Source of the DNA: Halotalea alkalilenta
GTDB lineage: Bacteria; Pseudomonadota; Gammaproteobacteria; Pseudomonadales; Halomonadaceae
Assembly (NCBI RefSeq): GCF_001648175.1
Contig: NZ_CP015243.1
Location: forward strand, 186,001 to 250,000
Length of the DNA stretch: 64,000 nt
Direction of reading: 5' to 3'
In this document: positions 57,934 through 64,000 of the stretch, one piece after another
Position numbering within the stretch: position 1 is the first letter of the stretch
Layout of the letters: every line of letters starts with the position of its first letter
Translations under genes and position numbers: made by a program
The notes under the pieces: generated by a model
The model's input: the letters and a program-made list of their open reading frames with translations, nothing else
Databases searched by the model: none
Told to the model about the DNA's origin: nothing

Positions 57934-58710
57934 ATGCTTCCTTCCCTGCGCGCCCTGCTCGGTGCCTCGCTGTTCTGCGTTCTCTCTTCCGCCGCACTCG
58001 CCGAGGAACCGCCGCTGCGCATCGCTTCCGACGTTCCCTTTCCACCCTATGAAATGCTCACCGCCGATGGTGAGTTCACCGGCTTCGAAGTCGAGCTGGT
58101 CAATGCGATCTGCGAACGGATGCAGCGCCGCTGCGAATGGCAGGCGCAAAGCTTCGACGGCATCATCCCTGGGCTCTTGGCGCGCAAGTACGACATCATC
58201 GCCTCCTCGATGCTGATGACTCCGGCGCGCCAGCAGCAGGTCTCCTTCGCCAAGGCGTACTACTTCAATCCTTCGGTGTGGGTCGGCCCCGCCGATCGCC
58301 CCCTCGAGGTCGACGAGCAAGCCGATCTCAGCGGCAAGCGGATCGGCGTGCAGCGGGCAAGCGTCCAGGACGACTATGTCACCGCGACCCACCCGGAAGC
58401 GGATATCCGCCGCTATACCACGGTCGATACCGTCGCCGTCGACATGCAGGCTGGGCGTCTCGACCTGATCTTCGCCAATCTGCCCCAGGCGCAGGCGCTG
58501 CTGCTCGACGATGCGGCCTACGCGATCCAGGGCGAGCCGGTGAGAGGTCCCGAAGCGATCTTCGGCAAGGGCACCTCGGCGGCGTTCAGGAAGCGCGATA
58601 CCGCGCTGGTCGAAGCGTTCAACCGTGGGCTGGATGAAGTGATGGCCAACGGCACCTACGACGAGATCATGCAGCGCTACTTCGACTACGACATCCGTCC
58701 GACCGAGTAA
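57934..58710 (+). CDS. Family-3 periplasmic amino-acid-binding protein
   Basis: A 258-residue receptor of the HisJ/ArtJ type. A signal peptide ends SAALAEE; the mature protein reads LRIASDVPFPPYEM, GFEVELVNAICERM, FDGIIPGLLARKYDIIASSM and FAKAYYF, the standard family pattern. The ligand is probably a basic or polar amino acid. No permease or ATPase gene follows. Its position after the kinase/lyase genes suggests it may sense or capture a related compound for a transporter encoded elsewhere. Confidence 0.9.
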   Translation: MLPSLRALLGASLFCVLSSAALAEEPPLRIASDVPFPPYEMLTADGEFTGFEVELVNAICERMQRRCEWQAQSFDGIIPGLLARKYDIIASSMLMTPARQQQVSFAKAYYFNPSVWVGPADRPLEVDEQADLSGKRIGVQRASVQDDYVTATHPEADIRRYTTVDTVAVDMQAGRLDLIFANLPQAQALLLDDAAYAIQGEPVRGPEAIFGKGTSAAFRKRDTALVEAFNRGLDEVMANGTYDEIMQRYFDYDIRPTE

Positions 58711-58811
58711 CCAGCGCGGATTTCGAGCACGAGGCTGCACGGCGCATGACGAAAGGGGCTGCATCGTCCTCAGCGTGACAGCGCAAAGCAAGTCGGGCGG
58801 GGCCCGCCGGC

Positions 58812-59930
58812 TCAGATCTTGATCCGGCGCTCCTGCTTTTCTTCCTTGAGCACGGTCGCCAGCGCCTCCTTGGAGATGTAGCCCTGGGAGAGCGCGTGAC
58901 GCGCCATGGTCGCGGTGTCGGCGGCGAGCACCAGGGTGCTGCCGGCGTCGGAGACCTCCTGGGCGAGCTTCTGGATCGCCGCGTCGCGCTCGCTGTCCTC
59001 GTTCACCGCGCGAATGTAGATGGTCTTGATCCGGGTCGGGAACTCACGAACGATCTTGGCGTAGACCTCGGGGTCCTGCTGGCCGCTGTCGCCAATCAGA
59101 ATGAACGGCAGCTCCCCATAGAGCGACAGCATCCTGCGGATCATCAGCCGCTTGTGGTCCTTGGCCCGGCGCGGGAAGGGCCGGTGCAGCGACATCCCCC
59201 ATTCACGCAGGAACAGCACCGGGCCGACGGGGATGCGATGCAGGCGAAAGAACTCCTCGAGCATCTCGTAGATGCTCCAAGGTCCGCGCGAGACATAGAG
59301 CAGCGGACGCTCACGCTCGCCGTCACCGAGATAGAGCGCTTGGTAGAACGCAGCGACACCGGGGAAAGCGGCTCGCCGATCGGCCTTTTCGAGGAACAGC
59401 CGGTAGAGCATCTTGGCCTTGTTGGCGACACCGGTGTACATCACCGTGTCGTCGATGTCGCTGATCACCGCGAAGTCGACGCCGAGCGGCGGGATATAGA
59501 TCTCGGTGGTCGCCTTGACCGTCTCCTCGCTATCGACCAGCACCCGCAGCTCCGCCTCGTGCCACACACGGCTGAGCTCGAGCGGTCCGTCGATCGCCAT
59601 GTGCGCCTCGAAGTAACCGTCGGCGTCGGTGGGTACGATGGTATGGGAGTCGCCAAGGCGCACCGCCACGTTGACCTCGCTCATTCCGCGGCGCATCAGG
59701 CGGCGGAAGACGTCGATCAGGTCGCGCAGCACCCCACCCTGCTCGATGCTCTCGCCGACCCCGCTCTGACGGAACACCCGCCCCATCAGAAAGACTTCAC
59801 TATGGGAGCCGTAGCCTCGATAGGGGTGAATCACCAAACCGCCGCGCCCGCGGTCGCTCTTCATCGGGCGCGCATAGACGCTCAACCACTTGCGCAGTGC
59901 CCGCAGGGGATTCTTGCCGTGATGACGCAT
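58812..59930 (-). CDS. App1-type phosphatase (DUF2183)
   Basis: A 372-residue protein with the C-terminal catalytic domain of yeast phosphatidate phosphatase App1. The HAD-like motif DIDDTVMYTG supplies the nucleophile Asp, with YVSRGPWSIYEMLEEFF, PRRAKDHKRLMIRRML (Lys) and FILIGDSGQQDPEVY completing the site. The N-terminal half (VIHPYRGYGSHSEVFLMGRV) is a beta-rich domain typical of bacterial members. The start at 59930 has GAGG 6 nt upstream. The physiological substrate in bacteria is unclear. Confidence 0.88.
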   Translation of the reverse strand: MRHHGKNPLRALRKWLSVYARPMKSDRGRGGLVIHPYRGYGSHSEVFLMGRVFRQSGVGESIEQGGVLRDLIDVFRRLMRRGMSEVNVAVRLGDSHTIVPTDADGYFEAHMAIDGPLELSRVWHEAELRVLVDSEETVKATTEIYIPPLGVDFAVISDIDDTVMYTGVANKAKMLYRLFLEKADRRAAFPGVAAFYQALYLGDGERERPLLYVSRGPWSIYEMLEEFFRLHRIPVGPVLFLREWGMSLHRPFPRRAKDHKRLMIRRMLSLYGELPFILIGDSGQQDPEVYAKIVREFPTRIKTIYIRAVNEDSERDAAIQKLAQEVSDAGSTLVLAADTATMARHALSQGYISKEALATVLKEEKQERRIKI

Positions 59931-60110
59931 CGACGACCTCGAAGAATGGAAAGAATTGCCGCTCGACCCGAAACGTCCACCGCAGCGGCCCGTCATCTCA
60001 CGACACGGCTAAGCGTAAGAGATTGTTAGGCTAAAATCCTCCATCATCATGCGGCGAACACGCCCTTGGCCCTGCAGTATGCACGACCACTCCACGCACC
60101 GAGAGACCTC

Positions 60111-60641
60111 ATGGCCCTTACCGCCACGCCCTACAAGTTCAACCTCCAGCTGAGCGATCTCGATCGCGGGCTCTATCCCAGCGTGCGGCTCACCGTCGCC
60201 CGCCATCCCTCCGAGACACCGGTGCGGCTCGCGGCCAGGCTGCTCGCCTATGCGCTATGGTACGACGAAAGGCTAGAGTTCGGGCGCGGCCTGTCGAACG
60301 TCGATGAGCCCGCGCTGTGGGAGAAGAGCCTCGATGGCCGGGTGCTGCACTGGATCGAGGTCGGCCAGCCGGACGCTGAACGCCTCGATCGCGCCGCCCG
60401 CCGCGACCAGCGCGTGTCCCTGCTGGCCTACGGTAATCTCGCGCCCTGGGAAGAAAAGCACCTGCCATCGCTGGCGCGACTCGATCGCTTGCGCATCGCA
60501 GCACCAGACCAGCAAGCGCTGGAGACCCTGGCCGCCGGCCTGCAGAGAAGCATCGAGTGGAGCGTGATGGTCAGCGAGGGCGCACTCTACGTCACCGACG
60601 CAGAAGGACAGCACGATATGGGTCTTCGTTGGGTGAAATGA
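60111..60641 (+). CDS. yaeQ: YaeQ family protein
   Basis: A 176-residue protein matching E. coli YaeQ: it opens ALTATPYKFNLQLSDLDRGLY and has VARHPSETPVRLAARLLAYALW, LWEKSLDGRVLHWIEVGQPD and the ending LRWVK. The fold is nuclease-like (PD-(D/E)XK type), but the cellular role is not settled; it has been linked to haemolysin/RfaH effects. The stop overlaps a possible start of the next gene. Confidence 0.92.
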   Translation: MALTATPYKFNLQLSDLDRGLYPSVRLTVARHPSETPVRLAARLLAYALWYDERLEFGRGLSNVDEPALWEKSLDGRVLHWIEVGQPDAERLDRAARRDQRVSLLAYGNLAPWEEKHLPSLARLDRLRIAAPDQQALETLAAGLQRSIEWSVMVSEGALYVTDAEGQHDMGLRWVK

Positions 60642-60667
60642 GCCGGGGTCCCCGGCAGGGAGGAAGG

Positions 60668-61690
60668 GTGCTGCATCGCCGGAAACTGCTCACCACCGCA
60701 GGCCTGGGTATGGCCGCGCTGCTGCTGCCACCGCTCGGGCGCGCACAGCCGGCGCCAAATTTCGATGCCGCGGTGGACGCGGCGCGGAGGCTCTCGCGGC
60801 TCAATTCACTGCTGGTGGCGGTCGACGGACGCACGCTGGTCAACGAGCGGCTGCACGGTCCCGCGCTGGACCGGCCGGTCAACATCAAATCGCTGTCGAA
60901 GACGCTGATCGCGGCGCTGACCGGCATCGCAATCGACCGTGGGCTGATCGCATCCAGCGACCAGCCGATCACCGAGCTGCTAGGACGACTGCCCGCGGAT
61001 GCGACACCCGGGCTCGAGCGCATCACGGTGGGCAACCTGTTATCGATGCAGGCTGGACTCGAACGCACCTCGGGGTCGTTCTATGGACGCTGGATCGCAA
61101 GCCGTGACTGGACCGCCTACACCCTTACCCGCCCGTTCGTCGACCGTCCCGGCGGGGCAATGCTCTACTCCACCGGCAACACCCACTTGCTCTCGCGAAT
61201 CCTCACCCGGATCAGCGATGCCTCGACCCTGACGCTGGCACGAACCTGGCTCGGCGATCCGCTTGGCATACAGATCCCGGCCTGGACTCGAGATCCGCAG
61301 GGGATCTACCTCGGCGGCAACGAGATGTCGCTGTCGCCGATGGCACTACTGCGTTTCGGTGAGCTGTTCCGTCAGGGCGGCACGATCGATGGCCGTCGAG
61401 TAGTCTCGGAGGACTGGATCGCAACCTCATGGCAGCCGCGCACCCGTTCGTTCTTCAACGGTAGCGCATATGGCTATGGCTGGTTCATCGACCGCTTCGG
61501 CGATCACCCGGTCTATTTCGGCTGGGGCTACGGTGGCCAGCTGCTCTATGTGCTGCCGAGCCTGGGAATGAGCGTGGCGATGCTCTCGGACCCCACGCCG
61601 CCGTCACCGGGCGGCGCCTATCTCGCCGCCCTCCATGCGCTGGTCGCCCAACGGCTGGTTCCCGCGGCCGAGGCCGCCCAGGCTGCCTAG
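60668..61690 (+). CDS. Exported class C beta-lactamase-like serine hydrolase
   Basis: A 340-residue member of the beta-lactamase/PBP4* superfamily. The GTG at 60668 follows a GGGAGGAA ribosome binding site and gives a twin-arginine-like signal (HRRKLLTTAGLGMAALLLPP, cleaved near GRAQP). An ATG at 60638, overlapping the yaeQ stop, would add ten residues. The active Ser and Lys are in SLSKTL, and the YxN motif is YSTGN. Such proteins act as esterases or peptidases more often than as true lactamases. Confidence 0.85.
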   Translation: MLHRRKLLTTAGLGMAALLLPPLGRAQPAPNFDAAVDAARRLSRLNSLLVAVDGRTLVNERLHGPALDRPVNIKSLSKTLIAALTGIAIDRGLIASSDQPITELLGRLPADATPGLERITVGNLLSMQAGLERTSGSFYGRWIASRDWTAYTLTRPFVDRPGGAMLYSTGNTHLLSRILTRISDASTLTLARTWLGDPLGIQIPAWTRDPQGIYLGGNEMSLSPMALLRFGELFRQGGTIDGRRVVSEDWIATSWQPRTRSFFNGSAYGYGWFIDRFGDHPVYFGWGYGGQLLYVLPSLGMSVAMLSDPTPPSPGGAYLAALHALVAQRLVPAAEAAQAA

Positions 61691-61742
61691 GATCGCCATC
61701 GCACCCCGCTCATGATGAGTGCCCGAGAAGCAGGGATTCGGT

Positions 61743-62018
61743 TCAATGCGCACGCAGGGCATCGATCAGCTGGCCCTTGCGCAACGCCGAGTAGCCGCTC
61801 AGGCCAAGCTCCTTGGCACGCTGCTTGAGTGCGGGCACAGTGCACTGCTCGTAGGGTTCTGACTCGCCACCGCGCTTGCCGATCTCGGATCGGCCCTGCT
61901 TCGCCGCGGCGTTAGCTATCCGCGCCGCTTTCTCCTTCGATGCGCCTTGGTCGCGCAGCGCATCATAGGTGTCGCTATCCTTGATCCGCGGACCGGCGCT
62001 TCTTGCTCTAGGGGACAT
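61743..62018 (-). CDS. Small protein with a Rho-N/SAP-like C-terminal domain
   Basis: A 91-residue basic protein. The N-terminal half (SDTYDALRDQGASKEKAARIANA) resembles the short domain found in many small stress-related bacterial proteins annotated as Rho termination factor. The C-terminal half (CTVPALKQRAKELGLSGYSALRKGQLIDAL) is a Rho N-terminal helix-extended-helix motif that binds nucleic acid. GGAGG lies 7 nt before the ATG. It is not Rho itself; a DNA- or RNA-binding role is inferred. Confidence 0.85.
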   Translation of the reverse strand: MSPRARSAGPRIKDSDTYDALRDQGASKEKAARIANAAAKQGRSEIGKRGGESEPYEQCTVPALKQRAKELGLSGYSALRKGQLIDALRAH

Positions 62019-62093
62019 TGCGCATCCTCCCTGGCTTTATTTCCTGGGAACGATCGCCTGAAGCACGACTTTCGAAGCTTTTGAAGCACAACA

Positions 62094-62120
62094 GGGGAGG
62101 CGCCGATAAGACGCCTCCCC
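62094..62120 (-). terminator. Hairpin after the gluconate transporter gene
   Basis: GGGGAGGCG and CGCCTCCCC form a perfect 9-bp stem with a 9-nt loop, about 50 bp past the leftward gntT stop. The minus-strand tail is TGTTGTG, only weakly T-rich. Confidence 0.5.
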
Positions 62121-62168
62121 CGCAGCATAGACCAGGCTATCCGCCTCGCCAGTGCCTGACCGTGAGGA

Positions 62169-63545
62169 TCAGGCCAGAGAGAAGATCAGCCAGGCGATAG
62201 CGAACCCCATCAGCCCTATCGCCGTCTCCAGCACGGTCCAGGTCTTCAACGTAGTCTTCACGTCCATGTCGAAGAACCGGCCGACCAGCCAGAAACCGGA
62301 GTCGTTGACGTGACTCACCACGACCGAGCCCGCGGCCAGGGAGAGCACGATCGCCGCCGTCTGCACTGCACCGAGGTCGGCAAGAGCGGGCTGGATCAAC
62401 CCAGCCGCGGTGATCAGCGCCACCGTCGCCGACCCCTGCGCGATGCGCAACAGCGCAGCGATCAAAAAGCCCGCGGCGATCACCGGCAGCCCCAGCTCGG
62501 CCAGGGTCCCCGAGAGCGCATCACCGATTCCGCTCGCGCGCAGCACCCCACCGAACATGCCGCCGGCACCGGTGATCAAAATGATCGAGCAGACCGGGCC
62601 AAGCGCTGAGTCGAGCAGCTTCTCGACCGTATCACGACCCTTGCCGCGGCGGGTGCCGAGTACCGTAGCGGTGACCAGCACACCGATCAGCAGCGCCACC
62701 GGCGTGGTCCCGATCATCCGCAGGTAGCCGAACCAGGCCGCCTCACCGCTGAGCAGGCCGGCCACGCGCAGCGCCTCGAGCCCGGTATTGAGGAAGATCA
62801 ACATCAAAGGCAGCAGCAGCATGGAGATCACAAGGATTGCGCTGGGCGGATTCTCCTCGCGTGGCTGCTGCTCGCCGAGAACATCGGGTACCGGCAGGTT
62901 GATTCGTTTGCCGACCCACAGCCCGAAGAGGTAGCAGGTGAAGTACCAAGTCGGCAGCGCGATCACCAGGCCCAGCAGGATCACCAGGCCGACGTCGGCA
63001 CCGAGCAGCTCGGAGGCTGCCACTGGACCCGGGTGCGGCGGCACGAAGATGTGCATTACCGAGAAAGCGCCGGCGGCGGGCAGGCCATAGAGCAACATCG
63101 AACCGCCGACCCGGCGCGCGACGCTGAAGATTACCGGCAGCATCACGATCAGCCCGGCATCGAAGAAGATCGGGAAGCCGAACAGCAGCGAAGTGATCCC
63201 CAGCGCCATCGGCGCGCGCTTCTCGCCGAAGCGATGAATCATCTCATCGGCCAGCGACTGCGCTCCGCCGGAGACTTCGATGATCCGGCCGAGCATGGCA
63301 CCCAGCCCGACCAGCAGCGCGACCCCACCCAGGGTGCTACCGAAACTGCTGGTCAAGGTAGTGATGATCTGGCCGGCGGGAATCCCGGTGACCAGCGCAG
63401 TCAACAGGCTGACGATGATCAGCGCGATGAATGCATGGACCTTGAACTTGATGATCATTACCAGGAGCAGCGCAATCGCCGCTCCGGCGATGCCTAATAA
63501 AGGCATTACGCCAAGCGTCTGTTCCCACTCTGCGGTCGAATTCAT
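62169..63545 (-). CDS. gntT: Gluconate:proton symporter, GntP family
   Basis: An inner-membrane carrier of 458 residues with about 12-14 hydrophobic helices. It shows the GntP signatures TSSFGSTLGGVALLVGLGAMLGRIIE, FGFPIFFDAGLIVMLP, HIFVPPHPGPVAA and GQGSATVALITAAGL-like AQGSATVALITAAGL. It brings gluconate into the cell. It lies 22 bp after gluconokinase on the same strand, so the two form an uptake-and-phosphorylation operon. Which GntP paralogue it equals is not certain. Confidence 0.9.
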   Translation of the reverse strand: MNSTAEWEQTLGVMPLLGIAGAAIALLLVMIIKFKVHAFIALIIVSLLTALVTGIPAGQIITTLTSSFGSTLGGVALLVGLGAMLGRIIEVSGGAQSLADEMIHRFGEKRAPMALGITSLLFGFPIFFDAGLIVMLPVIFSVARRVGGSMLLYGLPAAGAFSVMHIFVPPHPGPVAASELLGADVGLVILLGLVIALPTWYFTCYLFGLWVGKRINLPVPDVLGEQQPREENPPSAILVISMLLLPLMLIFLNTGLEALRVAGLLSGEAAWFGYLRMIGTTPVALLIGVLVTATVLGTRRGKGRDTVEKLLDSALGPVCSIILITGAGGMFGGVLRASGIGDALSGTLAELGLPVIAAGFLIAALLRIAQGSATVALITAAGLIQPALADLGAVQTAAIVLSLAAGSVVVSHVNDSGFWLVGRFFDMDVKTTLKTWTVLETAIGLMGFAIAWLIFSLA

Positions 63546-63567
63546 GACGGCCTCCCGGCGCGCAATC

Positions 63568-64000
63568 TCAAAGCCGGCTTGGCTTGGCGAGGTTCATATC
63601 GGCGATGACCTGGTCGACGATCGACTCAGGTGTGGACTCTGCGTTGATCGTCTCGCCCGGCTCGTCGGCAGTGAGACGTTCGAGGGTCGCGAGCTGGGAA
63701 TCGAGCAACGATACCGGCATGTAGTGGCCCTTGCGCGAGCGCATCCGCTCGGTGAGCACCTCGTAGTCGACGTCCAACAGCACGAAGCGAACGTCGCATT
63801 CCGCCTCGCGGAGCAGGTCGCGATAGCTGCGTTTGAGCGCGGAGCAGGTCAGCACGACGTTCTCGCCAGCCTCACCCTTCGCACTGATCCAATCGCGAAT
63901 GTCCCGCAGCCACGGCCAGCGGTCCTCGTCCTGGAGCGGAATGCCCGCCGACATCTTGTCGATATTGGCCTGGGGGTGGAACTCATCGGCTTCGGCAAAT
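63568..64000 (-). CDS. gntK: Gluconokinase, N-terminal part outside window
   Basis: Phosphorylates gluconate to 6-phosphogluconate. The frame is open to the window edge, and the first visible residues (FHPQANIDKMSAGIPLQDEDR) match the E. coli GntK segment after Walker A. VLTCSALKRSYRDLLR, FVLLDVDYEVLTERM and GHYMPVSLLDSQLATLE are further family marks. The P-loop itself lies beyond base 64000. It is upstream of gntT in the same operon. Confidence 0.93.
   Translation of the reverse strand, partial: FAEADEFHPQANIDKMSAGIPLQDEDRWPWLRDIRDWISAKGEAGENVVLTCSALKRSYRDLLREAECDVRFVLLDVDYEVLTERMRSRKGHYMPVSLLDSQLATLERLTADEPGETINAESTPESIVDQVIADMNLAKPSRL

Noticed and set aside
47638..58710. Genomic island carrying the amine cluster
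   Set aside because: I looked for a tRNA, integrase, direct repeats or a change in base composition at the edges and saw none. Transfer cannot be excluded, but nothing in the sequence shows it.

Overview
The window is 64 kb of high-GC chromosomal DNA from a gammaproteobacterium. The protein set (NtrB/NtrC with GlnA in enteric order, PuuA, GltP, TypA, paired UppP proteins, TTT transporter genes) and the style of the proteins suggest Halomonadaceae or a near relative. This is a judgement from familiarity with the families, not from a search. I saw no rRNA, tRNA, CRISPR array, insertion sequence or phage gene. Both ends cut through a gene: an ABC ATPase on the left and gluconokinase on the right.

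Layout. 1-3.6 kb: ABC ATPase, LacI regulator and a GH13 alpha-glucosidase preceded by a LacI-type operator. 4-9.8 kb: RutR-like TetR regulator, OprD-type porin with a far-upstream sigma-54 promoter, gamma-glutamylputrescine synthetase (PuuA) and a GltP glutamate symporter. 9.8-15.1 kb: dGTPase, a lone ATP-grasp ligase and the methylthioribose salvage pair mtnK-mtnA. 15.1-17.4 kb: orphan iron-type binding protein and an SMP-30 lactonase. 17.5-22.4 kb: the nitrogen control block glnA-ntrB-ntrC, with a sigma-54 promoter and three NtrC-type palindromes readable in the DNA. 22.8-26.7 kb: typA and two tandem uppP paralogues. 26.7-33.3 kb: a carboxylate catabolic operon (PdxA2, TctCBA, SAF-domain oxidoreductase) with a divergent GntR gene and a GTATA-N3-TATAC operator. 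33.4-47.6 kb: mostly housekeeping or single-function genes (wrbA, ligB, peroxiredoxin, mutarotase, gloA, NlpC/P60 lipoprotein, NAD-isocitrate dehydrogenase, SMR efflux, HAD phosphatase, DD-carboxypeptidase, aroQ, 3-dehydroshikimate dehydratase, urate hydroxylase HpxO).

47.6-58.7 kb is the most distinctive part. A six-gene minus-strand operon (GntR regulator, class II aldolase, complete dipeptide-type ABC importer) faces a three-gene translationally coupled plus-strand operon encoding an HDAC-fold amidohydrolase, a hydroxylysine-kinase-like APH protein and an AGXT2L-like PLP phospho-lyase. A perfect 14-bp palindrome lies between them. Together they read as import, deacylation, phosphorylation and phospho-elimination of an N-acylated hydroxy-amine, a pathway I cannot match to a described one.

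58.8-64 kb: App1-type phosphatase, YaeQ, a Tat-exported serine hydrolase, a small Rho-N domain protein and the gluconate genes gntT-gntK.

Gene starts were moved downstream of the longest open frame wherever a ribosome binding site, a signal peptide or family length supported it. All functions are homology judgements made by eye.
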